Shown piece by piece: positions 35,643 through 45,471 of a stretch of 49,340 bases of DNA. This DNA is from Chlorobiota bacterium (GTDB lineage Bacteria > Bacteroidota > Bacteroidia > Bacteroidales > Marinilabiliaceae): the NCBI GenBank assembly GCA_013153405.1, contig JAADEM010000168.1, positions 1-49,340 of the forward strand. Reading direction: 5' to 3'. A program made the position numbers and the translations under genes. The number at the start of each line of letters is the position of its first letter. Position 1 is the first letter of the stretch. The notes under the pieces were generated by a model. That model had not been told where the DNA came from, ran no database searches, and worked only from the letters and a program-made list of their open reading frames with translations.

Positions 35643-36449
35643 TTAAGTATTAAATATTTCATCAAATTGATTACTGTTGACTTTTTGGTATTCTTCATCT
35701 TTTGACAGGGCACTCATTGTTTCCATGTCCGATTTGTATCGTCCAAGGTTGTATTCCACACCTCTTTCGCCGATAGAGTAATACAAACGGATATTGGTTT
35801 TGCCATCGCGATTTTTAGTGAATGTCATATATTTAAGGAACTCGTTGTCCTCGTCCTGTTTCATTTCCAGCATTCCGTCCACCATATACTTGATGTAAGC
35901 CGAGCCCGCGAAATTATCCGACTTGGTCATATGCATTGTGCATAGAAAAGCAGTGTTAAGATTTTTTTTATTATTGCCAAGCCGGCAGTTGTCCATCATT
36001 TTAATGATGTTCACTTCTGCTTTTGTTTTTGGCATCTTTTCATACACTGACATGAGGTTTACGAGTTGCTGAAAACTGTCGATAAGTATGAGGTGCCATC
36101 CTTCATTTAGTACGTTGTTCAGTTGTTCCGTTATATTTTTGTCTACTTCGAATGTGAAAATAGGAATGTCGGCAAAGTTTAACCGGCGCGAGTAGCGGTA
36201 GAGGTGTATTTTGTTCATCTCAACCGAGATAAAAAGTACCCTCTTGTCGGGCCCTTTGATGCGTACCGATTTCAGGATGTCGATACAAACGGTGGTTTTC
36301 CCTATTCCTGATTTTCCGGGTATCATTGTGATGGTAGAAGGCATAATACCTTTTTTCTCCGAGAATAATTCGTCCATTACAGTATAGGTCCTTAGTGGCA
36401 TTTGCAGGTTCTGGTCTTTTTCAAGATCACTGATCGTAAATGTTCCCAT
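35643..36449 (-). CDS. RecA/RadA-like ATPase
   Basis: A 268-residue P-loop ATPase. Walker A is IPGKSGIGKTTVCIDIL near residue 43-59, the next strand is VLFISVEMNKIHLYRYSRRL as in DnaB/RadA proteins, and Walker B is LILIDSFQQL. No N-terminal zinc finger or C-terminal Lon-like domain of true RadA is present. It heads a two-gene leftward unit with the DUF932-like gene 5 nt away. Together they resemble small phage or plasmid recombination or helicase-loader modules, which is inference. An inverted repeat at 36474-36493 lies just upstream. Confidence 0.7.
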   Translation of the reverse strand: MGTFTISDLEKDQNLQMPLRTYTVMDELFSEKKGIMPSTITMIPGKSGIGKTTVCIDILKSVRIKGPDKRVLFISVEMNKIHLYRYSRRLNFADIPIFTFEVDKNITEQLNNVLNEGWHLILIDSFQQLVNLMSVYEKMPKTKAEVNIIKMMDNCRLGNNKKNLNTAFLCTMHMTKSDNFAGSAYIKYMVDGMLEMKQDEDNEFLKYMTFTKNRDGKTNIRLYYSIGERGVEYNLGRYKSDMETMSALSKDEEYQKVNSNQFDEIFNT

Positions 36450-36748
36450 ATGTTTTGATTTTAGTTATTTGCCTTACTTTGCTTGCAAGTTAATTGGCTT
36501 GTACGCCAAAACCCGGCGGGGTGAAGATGTTTTTTACTTTTTACATCTAAGGGTATGTGTCCCCGAAACCGCTATTAAAGAAAATTCCCCTTTCATTAAT
36601 GATTTTATTTGCCAGTATGATCGACCAAAATCGACCCTTGAAAAATGCGGTAGTCTTATTGTGTTGATTTTCATTAGTGATCAATTATTGTTTATAATTA
36701 TGTGAATAACCTTTACTGTTTTTGGCCCTTATTTGAGCGATGATTTTA

Positions 36749-36756
36749 TATTTTTG
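36749..36756 (+). promoter_or_regulatory. -7 box of dnaE
   Basis: TATTTTTG is an exact TAnnTTTG match. TTTG at 36721-36724 is 24 nt upstream, slightly too far for a -33 box. The start would fall near 36763, inside the inverted repeat at 36761-36780. Confidence 0.5.
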
Positions 36757-36760
36757 TTGT

Positions 36761-36780
36761 CTAACTTGACGGCAAGTTAG
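36761..36780. promoter_or_regulatory. Perfect inverted repeat at the expected dnaE transcript start
   Basis: CTAACTTG, ACGG, CAAGTTAG has perfect 8-bp arms around a 4-bp centre. It covers the predicted transcription start and could be an operator or a 5' hairpin. Confidence 0.5.
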
Positions 36781-36864
36781 AGTACTCATTTCACATTCCG
36801 GAAAGTTGGCAACGTTGTTGATTTTTAAGTGCGATATCGGATTACAGAATTAATAAAAACAGGC

Positions 36865-39800
36865 ATGGCAGACATTCAGTTCACACACCTTCACGTTCAC
36901 TCCCAGTACTCCATCCTTGACGGGGCAGCAAGCATAAGCGGACTTGTGAAGAAAGCCAAGGAGACCGGTATGACGGCATTGGCTCTGACCGATCATGGAT
37001 CAATGTTCGGAATAAAGGAGTTTTGGGATACCTGTAAAAAAGAAGGTATAAAACCGATACTTGGGTGTGAAACATATGTTGCCCGCCGTACACTTCACGA
37101 TAAAGACAAAAAAAACAAACTTGATAATTCAGGAGAGCATCTTATTCTGCTTGCCAAAAATAAGACAGGATACAGAAATCTCCTGAAGCTGGTTTCCATT
37201 GCTAATACCGAAGGGTTTTATTACAAGCCCAGGATTGACAAAAACGTACTTGAACAGTATCATGAAGGACTCATTGTTTCTTCAGCTTGTCTTGGAGGCG
37301 AAGTGCCTCAGAAAATAATGAAAGGCGACATTGAAGGAGCGAAAGAAACAATCCGCTGGTTTAAAAATCTTTTCGGAGATGATTATTATCTTGAAGTGAT
37401 GTATCACCCTACTGATGATCCGAGAGTGAAAGATGATGTGCCGGAGAATCAGAAAAAGGTAAACAAAGTAGTTCTTGAGCTGGCAAAGGAGCTTGATGTA
37501 AAAGTCATTGCCACTAATGATGTTCACTTTCTGAATGAAGAGGATGCCGATGCTCATGATATTCTGATATGTCTGAATACAGGAAAGGATTACGACGACG
37601 ATAAACGGATGCGCTATACAAAGCAGGAATGGCTCAAAACTCCTGAAGAGATGTTCAGGTTGTTCGGCGATATTCCTGAAGTCCTTTCAAATACAATGGA
37701 AATAGCAGATAAGGTTGAGGAGTTTGAGTTAAACTCAAAACCTATCATGCCGGACTTCCCGCTGCCTGAAGGTTTTGATAATGAGGGTGACTATCTTCGT
37801 TATCTCACATTAGAGGGAGCAAAAAAACGTTATGGAGACCCGATTCCGCAGGAAGCGCTTGAGCGTATAAATTTTGAACTCGATACAATTATCGGAATGG
37901 GATTTCCGGGATATTTTCTTATTACACAGGATTTTATCAACTGGGCAAAAAATAACGGAGTACTGGTTGGTCCGGGACGCGGATCTGCAGCAGGTTCTGC
38001 AGTTGCTTATTGTACCGGAATAACCAATATTGACCCGATAAAACATGATTTGCTGTTTGAGCGTTTCCTGAATCCCGATCGTATATCGATGCCTGATATT
38101 GATATTGACTTTGATGATGACGGAAGACAGGATGTACTTGATTATGTTACCGAAAAATACGGGAAAGATAAAGTTGCCCATATATGTACTTTCGGAACAA
38201 TGGCAACCAAGAGTTCGATAAAAGATGTAGCCAGGGTTTTGCGCCTTGACTTATCAGAGTCGAACAGACTGGCCAAGCTTGTACCGGAAGCTCCAAAAAT
38301 GAGTTTTACCAAGGCATATAAGGAATCGCCTGAACTGGTTAAGGAAAAAGAATCTCCCAATCAGCTGATCCGGAAAACAATTACATTTGCTGAGTCACTG
38401 GAAGGATCGGTACGTCAGACTGGTGTTCATGCATGTGGCATATTGATAGGAAAGGATTCTCTGGACAGGCATCTTCCCGTGATGCCCACAAAAGGAGAGG
38501 AACTTCTGACAACACAGTATGACGGACGATTTGTGGAGGCAATAGGATTGCTTAAAATGGACTTTCTGGGATTAAAGACGTTGTCAATATTAAAAGAAAC
38601 TATTGATAATATCAGAATCTCGAAAGGGATAGACATTAACCTGGAGGATATACCAGGTGATGATGCCAAAACATTTGAACTTTTCAGTGAAGGGCATACA
38701 ACAGCCATTTTCCAGTTTGAATCACCCGGAATGAAAAAGTACCTTAAGGAACTTAAACCTAACCGGTTTGAGGATCTTGTGGCCATGAATGCCTTATATC
38801 GTCCCGGGCCAATGGATTATATCCCTTCTTTTATTGCACGAAAACACGGTAGGGAAAAGATTGAGTATGATCATCCTCTGATGGAAAAATACCTGAAAGA
38901 TACCTACGGTATTACTGTTTATCAGGAGCAGGTTATGCTTTTATCAAGAACTCTGGGAGGTTTTACACGGGGACAGTCCGACTCGTTGCGTAAAGCAATG
39001 GGAAAGAAGAAGCACGATCTGATGGCCGAACTTAAGGTGGAATTTACCAAAGGTTGTCTTGCCAATGAGGAGTTCATAAAAGGGTGTGAAGAGGTAAAAA
39101 AGAAGCCGGAAGAACTTATTGAGAAGATATGGAAAGACTGGGAGGCTTTTGCAAGTTATGCATTTAATAAGTCACATTCGGTATGTTATGCCCATATTGC
39201 ATATCAGACAGGATATTTTAAAGCGCATTACCCTGCCGAGTTTATGGCCGGGGTACTCAGTCGTAACCTGAATGATATTAACAAGATAGCCACATTTATG
39301 GAAGAGTGCCGTAATATGGGGCTAAGGGTTTTAGGTCCGGATGTAAATGAGAGTTATAAAAAATTTACAGTAAATAAAAAAGGAGCTATCAGATTCGGCA
39401 TGGCCGGAATAAAAGGGGTTGGAGAAGGTGCTGTTGAAGCAATTATTGAAGAAAGGGAGAAAAACGGACCGTTTAAAGATATTTATGATTTTGTTGAGCG
39501 TTTGCCCCTCACTACGGTAAATAAGAAAAACCTTGAGGCTCTGGCATATTCCGGAGCTCTTGATAATCTGGGTGAACATCACAGAGCCCAGCTTTTTGCT
39601 CCGTTAAAGAATGAAGAAACAAGTTTTATCGAAAATCTGATACGTTACGGTAATAAATTCCAGTCAGATCAGGCAAATCAACAGGCTTCGCTATTCGGAG
39701 CACTTTCGGGAGGAATAGAGATTAAACGCCCCACTCTTCCGGTTTGTGAACCGTTTTCCCAGCTCGAAGAGTTAAATAAAGAAAAAGAGTATATCGGGCT

Positions 39801-40416
39801 TTATCTTTCTGCTCATCCGCTCGATAATTTTAAAATGGTGCTGAAACATTTTACCAACACAACGCTGAAAGAACTTGAACATCTTGAGAGGCTCGAAGGT
39901 AAAGAGATTTTGGTGGGAGGAATGATAACAAATGTGAGGGAAGGATTGACCAAAAACCAGAAACAGTTTGCCATTATTACACTTGAGGATTATACCGGTT
40001 CTTTTGAATTTGCATTCTTCGGAAGGGATTATGAATCCTTTGCATATAAACTTAAAAAGGATTTAAGAGTAAGGATTAAGGGTAAGGTTCAGCGCAGAAC
40101 GTATAAAAAAGATACCGAAAAGGAGTATCCGTTAGAGGTAAAAGTGATAAGCATTACCGACCTTGCCGATTTAAGTGAAAATGTAAAGGAGATAAAGCTT
40201 AAAATACCCCTGAGAGAAATCTCGGACAGGCTAATAGACGATTTATATAATCTGCCTGAGGAAGAAAATGGAATGGCAGTTCTTAAGGTAACAGTGTATG
40301 ATGAGGAGAAAAAACTTTATGTTAATATGCTCTCAAGGAAATTCAGACTGGCATTAACCTCAAAGCTTGACGAACTTCTTGAGGAGTATCCGGATATAAA
40401 AATGCACGTGAATTAA
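36865..40416 (+). CDS. dnaE: DNA polymerase III alpha subunit
   Basis: This is the replicative polymerase, about 1183 residues. The PHP domain opens with THLHVHSQYSILDGAASISG. The catalytic acidic motif PDIDIDFDDDGR lies near residue 410, preceded by GPGRGSAAGSAVAYC, and KMDFLGLKTL follows near 565. The helix-hairpin-helix and OB regions near the end (KEILVGGMITNVREG) complete a normal DnaE1 layout. I start at ATG 36865 so that the protein begins MADIQFTHLHVH, as in relatives. It is the right border of the accessory island. Confidence 0.96.
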   Translation: MADIQFTHLHVHSQYSILDGAASISGLVKKAKETGMTALALTDHGSMFGIKEFWDTCKKEGIKPILGCETYVARRTLHDKDKKNKLDNSGEHLILLAKNKTGYRNLLKLVSIANTEGFYYKPRIDKNVLEQYHEGLIVSSACLGGEVPQKIMKGDIEGAKETIRWFKNLFGDDYYLEVMYHPTDDPRVKDDVPENQKKVNKVVLELAKELDVKVIATNDVHFLNEEDADAHDILICLNTGKDYDDDKRMRYTKQEWLKTPEEMFRLFGDIPEVLSNTMEIADKVEEFELNSKPIMPDFPLPEGFDNEGDYLRYLTLEGAKKRYGDPIPQEALERINFELDTIIGMGFPGYFLITQDFINWAKNNGVLVGPGRGSAAGSAVAYCTGITNIDPIKHDLLFERFLNPDRISMPDIDIDFDDDGRQDVLDYVTEKYGKDKVAHICTFGTMATKSSIKDVARVLRLDLSESNRLAKLVPEAPKMSFTKAYKESPELVKEKESPNQLIRKTITFAESLEGSVRQTGVHACGILIGKDSLDRHLPVMPTKGEELLTTQYDGRFVEAIGLLKMDFLGLKTLSILKETIDNIRISKGIDINLEDIPGDDAKTFELFSEGHTTAIFQFESPGMKKYLKELKPNRFEDLVAMNALYRPGPMDYIPSFIARKHGREKIEYDHPLMEKYLKDTYGITVYQEQVMLLSRTLGGFTRGQSDSLRKAMGKKKHDLMAELKVEFTKGCLANEEFIKGCEEVKKKPEELIEKIWKDWEAFASYAFNKSHSVCYAHIAYQTGYFKAHYPAEFMAGVLSRNLNDINKIATFMEECRNMGLRVLGPDVNESYKKFTVNKKGAIRFGMAGIKGVGEGAVEAIIEEREKNGPFKDIYDFVERLPLTTVNKKNLEALAYSGALDNLGEHHRAQLFAPLKNEETSFIENLIRYGNKFQSDQANQQASLFGALSGGIEIKRPTLPVCEPFSQLEELNKEKEYIGLYLSAHPLDNFKMVLKHFTNTTLKELEHLERLEGKEILVGGMITNVREGLTKNQKQFAIITLEDYTGSFEFAFFGRDYESFAYKLKKDLRVRIKGKVQRRTYKKDTEKEYPLEVKVISITDLADLSENVKEIKLKIPLREISDRLIDDLYNLPEEENGMAVLKVTVYDEEKKLYVNMLSRKFRLALTSKLDELLEEYPDIKMHVN

Positions 40417-40490
40417 TCTGTGGTAAATTGCAGAGCTTCAGACTACCAAACAAAAATCTGAAAAATAGAGCGAACGCAATTTATTTTTAA

Positions 40491-40498
40491 TAACTTTG
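40491..40498 (+). promoter_or_regulatory. -7 box of trxA
   Basis: TAACTTTG is an exact TAnnTTTG match 45 nt before ATG 40544. It includes the TTG that would give the longest frame, so that start is rejected. Confidence 0.55.
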
Positions 40499-40543
40499 CG
40501 CTGCAATAGAGAAAAGAGTATAAATAAAATAAAACAGATAATT

Positions 40544-40861
40544 ATGGTAATTGACGTAACAGACGACAAATTTGAGGAAGTAATTGTAAACTCCGAGGTG
40601 CCTGCTATAGTTGATTTTTGGGCAGAGTGGTGCGGACCATGCAGAATGGTGTCACCTATAGTAAAAGAACTTTCAGAAGAATACGGTGATAAGATTTTAG
40701 TTGCAAAAATGGATGTTGACAGCAACCCTAATACTGCAGTTAAATACGGTATTCGTAATATCCCTACTATTTTGTTCTTTAAGAACGGCGAAGTGGTGGA
40801 TAAGCAGGTGGGTGCTGTTCCTAAGGCAGTATTGGCATCAAAACTTGATGCTTTACTGTAA
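40544..40861 (+). CDS. trxA: Thioredoxin
   Basis: A 105-residue thioredoxin, the general disulfide reductase of the cytoplasm. The active site WCGPC is at residues 29-33, after AIVDFWAE. The cis-proline segment NIPTILFFKNGE lies near residue 72. Length and sequence are normal. ATG 40544 gives the usual N-terminus. It has its own promoter and terminator. Confidence 0.95.
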   Translation: MVIDVTDDKFEEVIVNSEVPAIVDFWAEWCGPCRMVSPIVKELSEEYGDKILVAKMDVDSNPNTAVKYGIRNIPTILFFKNGEVVDKQVGAVPKAVLASKLDALL

Positions 40862-40885
40862 AATATTCTGTATAAGAAATTTTGA

Positions 40886-40917
40886 GAGCTGCTTCTTTCC
40901 GAAGCGGCTTTTTTTTA
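40886..40917 (+). terminator. Terminator after trxA
   Basis: GCTGCTTC pairs with GAAGCGGC (one G-U pair) over a short loop, followed by a run of eight or nine Ts. Confidence 0.82.
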
Positions 40918-40937
40918 TCTTCACAAAAAATTATACC

Positions 40938-41726
40938 ATGAAACAGTTTATTATCTTTCTTTTCGCAGTTGCCCTTGTGGTTCCGGGGGGGTGTACATTT
41001 TCAGGAAATACTAAAACAGTTAGTGCAAAAGTCAAAAAAAATGACAGTATCAGAATCATTAAAAAACATTTTAATGATAATCCCTCATCTCCCGTAGAAT
41101 GGGTTATACCCATGAAAAAGAATGCAACCGGACAGATTGTAAAAAATGGTGTTGCCGTAAGGTTTCTTAAATCGGGCAGGAAAGTTGAAGAAATACCGTA
41201 TGTTATGGGCAAAAAAGAGGGTACACGCCTCAAATATCATTCAACCGGAAAAGTGTATAAGGAGCAGCCCTATAAAAATGATAAGCTGAACGGTATTTGT
41301 AAACGATATGACAGACAGGGAAATCTTACAGCTGTTTATCCTTACAAAAACAGTATGCCTGGCACTGGCCTTAAAGAGTATACTAATTTAGGAAAACTGC
41401 GTCCCGATCCTGTAATTTCTGTAACAAGAAAAGATGAAATAAAAACAAACGGTAAATATAAACTGATTCTGACACTGACCGGAGAGGGGGCTAAAAGAAT
41501 AAAATCAGTAAAATTTTACAGGGGGAACCTGATAGAAGGTAAATATTTTCATGAAAATCTGATGCCGGCCAGGATGATATCATCTAAAAAAGGAGAAATT
41601 GTTTTTGAACTTTCACCCGGTACAGTACTCAATTCTACTGTGAATATTATAGCCGATGCACGAACTTACACGGGTTTACACCTGATATTACAAAAGCCGG
41701 TTAAGATATCGGTAAGAGGAATTTAA
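40938..41726 (+). CDS. Lipoprotein with MORN-like (YwqK-type) repeats
   Basis: A 262-residue protein with a lipoprotein signal: MKQFIIFLFAVALVVPGGC has the lipobox cysteine at 19. The middle contains MORN-like hairpin repeats (VRFLKSGRKVEEIPYVMGKK, KYHSTGKVYKEQPYKNDKL, KRYDRQGNLTAVYPYKNS), as in the family named YwqK-type antitoxin, though no toxin partner is near. The C-terminal part is probably a beta domain. It should be anchored in the envelope; its role is unknown. I start at ATG 40938, because the longer frame overlaps trxA and its terminator. Confidence 0.75.
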   Translation: MKQFIIFLFAVALVVPGGCTFSGNTKTVSAKVKKNDSIRIIKKHFNDNPSSPVEWVIPMKKNATGQIVKNGVAVRFLKSGRKVEEIPYVMGKKEGTRLKYHSTGKVYKEQPYKNDKLNGICKRYDRQGNLTAVYPYKNSMPGTGLKEYTNLGKLRPDPVISVTRKDEIKTNGKYKLILTLTGEGAKRIKSVKFYRGNLIEGKYFHENLMPARMISSKKGEIVFELSPGTVLNSTVNIIADARTYTGLHLILQKPVKISVRGI

Positions 41727-41746
41727 AAACCAATACTGTATAAAAG

Positions 41747-41886
41747 AAAAGGGGATGTCCAAAAAGTCGTCATTCCGAACGGAGTGAAGGAATCTCAAAA
41801 CTCACAAGCTTTGAAAGTCAAGAGATTGCTTCGTCGTTTCTTCTCGCAATGACGTGGGTAATTTACTTTTTGGACATCCTCTTTTT
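41747..41886. repeat. MITE-like hairpin element between convergent genes
   Basis: Perfect 15-bp inverted ends (ggatgtccaaaaagt 41753-41767, complement 41865-41879) enclose about 97 bp. A nested inverted pair, cgtcatt/aatgacg (41768-41774, 41848-41854), lies directly inside. The core includes cattccgaacggagtgaagg and gagattgcttcgtcg, a type of sequence that recurs in other bacterial genomes. A T run at the right end lets the hairpin act as a terminator for the lipoprotein gene, and in reverse for ftsH. No coding capacity. Confidence 0.75.
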
Positions 41887-41896
41887 TTTTGCTTAT

Positions 41897-41929
41897 CCCG
41901 ACTTATGCAGTAGAAGCATGATTTGGGTT
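41897..41929. repeat. Compact copy of the short repeat also found at 7438-7599
   Basis: CCCGACTTATGCAGTAG, then AAGCATGATTTGGGTT, sits directly before the ftsH stop. Both halves recur at 7438-7462 and 7584-7599 with a few changes. It has no coding role in this strand's context. Confidence 0.4.
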
Positions 41930-41931
41930 CT

Positions 41932-43824
41932 TCATGCTTTAGGGCCGAGAATTTTTTCTATCTCGTCGTGCCCGATGACTTCTTTTTCAAGTAGTACTGA
42001 TGCCATCTTTTCAAGATAATCTTTTTTATCCCGTAACAGCTCTTTTGCATCTTCGTAGCATTTGTCAATTATCTGTTTTACCTCTTCGTCTATCATTTTT
42101 TCAAGGTATTCGGAACGGCGCTCAATACCCTGCTGACCGCCAAGGAATCCCGGACTGGAGTGATTGACAAGTGAAATATTCGGAAGTTTTTCACTCATAC
42201 CGTAAACGGTTATCATATTTTTAGCTAACTGGGCAACCTTCTCAAGATCATTGGAGGCTCCTGTAGAGACTTCTCCGATAATGATCTCTTCTGCAGCACG
42301 GCCTCCCAGTAAACCTTTTATTTTGCCCAGAAGTTCAGATTTTGACATTAAGTAACGATCTTCAAGGGGCATTTGCAATGTATATCCAAGGGCTCCTATA
42401 CCTCTGGGTACGATTGATACTTTTTGTACTTCGTCGGCACCTTCGGTAAAATACCCGACAATAGCATGTCCCGATTCGTGGTAAGCCACAATTTTTCGTT
42501 CATGTTCATTTATCAGTTTGTTCTTTTTCTCCAGACCGGCAATGACTCTTTCTATTGCCTCTTCAAAATCTGACATTTTTATTTTGTCATGATTTTTACG
42601 TACAGCAAGAATTGCAGCTTCGTTACAAACGTTTGCAATTTCAGCTCCGGCAAAACCTGGGGTCTGTGAGGCAAGACGGTGAAGATCGACATCCTTGTCC
42701 AGTTTAAGATTTTTAGTATGAACTTTAAAAATTGCTTCACGTCCGTTAAGGTCCGGTTTGTCAACCAGTACCTGACGATCGAAACGACCGGGACGGAGTA
42801 GTGCAGCATCAAGAACTTCGGGACGATTGGTAGCTCCCATAATGATTACACCGATACCAGCATCAAAACCGTCCATTTCGACCAGAAGCTGGTTAAGAGT
42901 GTTTTCACGTTCGTCGTAACCGCCTGCCACTGCACCTGAGGCTCTGCTTTTTCCTATGGCATCAATTTCGTCGATGAAAATTATGCAGGGGGCCTGATTT
43001 TTTGCTTCTTTGAACAGATCACGAACTCTGGCGGCTCCCACACCTACAAACATTTCGACAAAGTCGGAACCGCTCAGGCTGAAAAACGGGACACCGGCTT
43101 CACCTGCCACTGCTTTTGCCAGAAGTGTTTTTCCTGTTCCGGGAGGACCCACGAGCAATACTCCTTTAGGCAGTTTACCCCCAAGGGTTGTGTATTTGTC
43201 CGGATTCTTAAGGAAATCAACCAGCTCTTTTACCTCTTCTACAGCTTCGTCTACACCTGCTACATCATCGAATTTAACAGGGTTGTCAGGTGTTTCGGCA
43301 AGAATTTTTGCTTTGTTCTTACCAATGCTCAACATAGGATTTCCGGGGCCCATTCTTTTATAAATAAATCCCCATATTGCCATGAAAAATATGATGGGAA
43401 GTATCCAGTCGAGAAAGAAATTTTTAATGGCATTTGATTCATATTTACCTACAACTTTTACATTGTTTCTCAGCAGGCGCTGAAGTAATTCATCATCCTG
43501 AGTATTAGGTAGTCGCATAACGGTAAACTGTCGTGCGAGTTGTTCTTCAATTTCTTTTATTCTTAACCTCCAGGGTGCAACGGGGCCTTTGGTTAATTTG
43601 TGTTCAGCTGTGTTTTGTGTTGTGTCTTTTAACTCTCCCACAATCTTCTCTTGTAATATCAGAACTTTATCGACTTTACCAGAATCCACTTTCTGCACAA
43701 AGCTGTCGTATGTCAGAATTTTGTTTCCGGTATTTCCGGCAGGGAAAAAAAGCATTTGAATAAAGGATATCAGAAAAAACATCCCAAGAAAATAATAGAT
43801 CGAAAACTTGTTATTCTTTTTCAT
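41932..43824 (-). CDS. ftsH: ATP-dependent zinc metalloprotease FtsH
   Basis: A membrane AAA+ protease that degrades misfolded and short-lived proteins. Two membrane helices ([18 protein letters not shown] near residue 10-27, and [20 protein letters not shown] near 135-155) flank a periplasmic loop. The AAA domain has Walker [14 protein letters not shown] near residue 225 and FIDEIDAIG. The protease zinc site is [11 protein letters not shown] near 448. At 630 residues it is of normal size. The short C-terminal repeat lies next to its stop. Confidence 0.95.
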   Translation of the reverse strand: MKKNNKFSIYYFLGMFFLISFIQMLFFPAGNTGNKILTYDSFVQKVDSGKVDKVLILQEKIVGELKDTTQNTAEHKLTKGPVAPWRLRIKEIEEQLARQFTVMRLPNTQDDELLQRLLRNNVKVVGKYESNAIKNFFLDWILPIIFFMAIWGFIYKRMGPGNPMLSIGKNKAKILAETPDNPVKFDDVAGVDEAVEEVKELVDFLKNPDKYTTLGGKLPKGVLLVGPPGTGKTLLAKAVAGEAGVPFFSLSGSDFVEMFVGVGAARVRDLFKEAKNQAPCIIFIDEIDAIGKSRASGAVAGGYDERENTLNQLLVEMDGFDAGIGVIIMGATNRPEVLDAALLRPGRFDRQVLVDKPDLNGREAIFKVHTKNLKLDKDVDLHRLASQTPGFAGAEIANVCNEAAILAVRKNHDKIKMSDFEEAIERVIAGLEKKNKLINEHERKIVAYHESGHAIVGYFTEGADEVQKVSIVPRGIGALGYTLQMPLEDRYLMSKSELLGKIKGLLGGRAAEEIIIGEVSTGASNDLEKVAQLAKNMITVYGMSEKLPNISLVNHSSPGFLGGQQGIERRSEYLEKMIDEEVKQIIDKCYEDAKELLRDKKDYLEKMASVLLEKEVIGHDEIEKILGPKA

Positions 43825-43923
43825 GTAGAGTAGTGTTATTCGTTAAGTGTCTAATGGTTATTTCCTAAAATTAATAAATATTTCAGTTATAACATGCCGG
43901 TATATTTTATTTATCATCTTTTT

Positions 43924-43955
43924 TAAACAACAAACCCCCGCTTTTTGCGAGGGCC
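43924..43955 (-). terminator. Terminator of ahcY
   Basis: On the minus strand CCCTCGC pairs with GCGGGGG (one G-T mismatch pair) over an AAAAA loop, then TTTGTTGTTT follows. It ends the leftward ahcY transcript. Confidence 0.75.
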
Positions 43956-43976
43956 TGGGTGTGTTATTCAGAATTA

Positions 43977-45401
43977 TTAATATCTGTAATGTTCGGGTTT
44001 AAAGGGCCCTTCAGGTTTTACTCCAATATATTCGGCCTGTTCGGGAGAGAGTTTTGTCAGCTTTACACCCAGTTTGCCAAGATGCAGGCGTGCTACCTCC
44101 TCATCAAGCTCTTTGGGCAGAGTATAAACCCCTATTTTGTAATCTTTCTGCCATAATTCAAGTTGTGCCAGAGTTTGATTAGTGAAAGAGTTACTCATTA
44201 CAAAACTCGGGTGTCCTGTTGCATTTCCAAGATTAACCAAACGTCCGCGTGAAAGCAGGATCAGTTCGTGTCCGTCGGGGAACGTGAACTTATCGACCTG
44301 AGGCTTAATGTTGGTTTCTTTGATACCCGGATATTTTTCAAGTTTATCAACCTGAATTTCATTATCGAAGTGACCAATGTTACAGACAATTGCCTGGTCT
44401 TTCATTTTTTCCATATGCTCGATGGTGATAACGTCTCTGTTTCCGGTCGCAGTAACATAAATATCACCTTCGGGCAGAGCATCTTCAACTGTAGTTACTT
44501 CATAGCCTTCCATTGAGGCTTGTAAAGCACAAATAGGATCAATCTCGGTAACAATAACTCTTGCACCGAAACCACGCATACTTTGTGCACATCCTTTACC
44601 CACATCACCATAACCACAAACCACAACCGTTTTGCCGGCAACCATAACATCTGTACCTCGTTTAATACCGTCTGCAAGACTTTCACGACATCCATACAGG
44701 TTGTCAAATTTGGATTTGGTAACCGAGTCGTTCACATTTATTGCAGGGAACAAAAGTTCTCCGTTTTCCATCATCTGGTACAAACGATGAACTCCTGTTG
44801 TGGTTTCTTCGCTGATACCTTTAAGAGATGCGGCAACGTTCTGCCATCGTTTATTGTCAATCTCAAACTCTTTTTTCAGGCGAGCCATCAGTTCACGTAC
44901 ATCGTCGGGTTCGTTGCTGTAGTCTGTATCCAGGATAGAAGGATCTTTTTCAGCCTTTGCTCCATGTATAATCATCATTGTAGCATCGCCGCCGTCGTCA
45001 ACAATAAGATCCGGACCTTTCCCATTGCCGAAATCAAGTGCACGTTCGGTACACCACCAGTATTCCTCAAGAGTTTCACCTTTCCATGCAAATACTCCCA
45101 CTCCTGTTTTCGCAATTGCGGCAGCAGCATGATCCTGAGTGCTGTATATGTTACAGCTACACCATCTGACCTGTGCGCCCAGTTCTACTAACGTTTCTAT
45201 TAATACAGCTGTCTGAATGGTCATATGCAGAGAACCCATAATGCGGGCTCCTTTAAGCGGTTTTTCTTTGCCGTATTTCTCACGAAGAGCCATCAATCCG
45301 GGCATCTCTTTCTCGGCAAGCTCAATCTCTTTCCTTCCAAAATCGGCAAGCTCAATGTCTTTTACCTTGTACGGAAGGTCCTTGGTTAATTCTTTACCCA
45401 T
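43977..45401 (-). CDS. ahcY: S-adenosylhomocysteine hydrolase
   Basis: The enzyme splits S-adenosylhomocysteine into adenosine and homocysteine and keeps methylation going. The 474-residue chain has the NAD-binding motif [20 protein letters not shown] near residue 260-280, substrate segments [19 protein letters not shown] and [15 protein letters not shown], and the C-terminal KPEHYRY that completes the neighbour subunit's NAD site. It has a textbook promoter and its own terminator. Confidence 0.96.
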   Translation of the reverse strand: MGKELTKDLPYKVKDIELADFGRKEIELAEKEMPGLMALREKYGKEKPLKGARIMGSLHMTIQTAVLIETLVELGAQVRWCSCNIYSTQDHAAAAIAKTGVGVFAWKGETLEEYWWCTERALDFGNGKGPDLIVDDGGDATMMIIHGAKAEKDPSILDTDYSNEPDDVRELMARLKKEFEIDNKRWQNVAASLKGISEETTTGVHRLYQMMENGELLFPAINVNDSVTKSKFDNLYGCRESLADGIKRGTDVMVAGKTVVVCGYGDVGKGCAQSMRGFGARVIVTEIDPICALQASMEGYEVTTVEDALPEGDIYVTATGNRDVITIEHMEKMKDQAIVCNIGHFDNEIQVDKLEKYPGIKETNIKPQVDKFTFPDGHELILLSRGRLVNLGNATGHPSFVMSNSFTNQTLAQLELWQKDYKIGVYTLPKELDEEVARLHLGKLGVKLTKLSPEQAEYIGVKPEGPFKPEHYRY

Positions 45402-45424
45402 TATTATAATTTTTTAATAGTATG

Positions 45425-45456
45425 CAAAAGTATAGAAATGGTTATGATACTGCAAA
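45425..45456 (-). promoter_or_regulatory. Bacteroidota-type promoter of ahcY
   Basis: On the minus strand TTTG (45456-45453), a 20-nt spacer and TACTTTTG (45432-45425) match both boxes exactly. Transcription should begin near 45418, just before the ATG at 45401. Confidence 0.75.
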
Positions 45457-45471
45457 AATAATTCATAATCT

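Larger units (their letters stand above)
36450..36864. other. Control region between the RecA-like gene and dnaE
   Basis: This 415-bp AT-rich gap has no convincing gene. It holds an inverted repeat TTACTTTGC, TT, GCAAGTTAA (36474-36493, 7 of 9 paired) near the RecA-like start, a -7 box for dnaE at 36749-36756, and a second, perfect inverted repeat at 36761-36780. Both repeats share GCAAGTTA. The GTG at 36829 would extend dnaE by 12 residues but lacks family support. Confidence 0.5.

Noticed and set aside
36469-36705. Open frame of 78 codons in the dnaE upstream gap
   Set aside because: No family match, no promoter or ribosome site, and it crosses the inverted repeat next to the RecA-like gene.
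40701-40937. Upstream extension of the lipoprotein gene
   Set aside because: It overlaps trxA and its terminator out of frame; the lipoprotein signal begins at ATG 40938.
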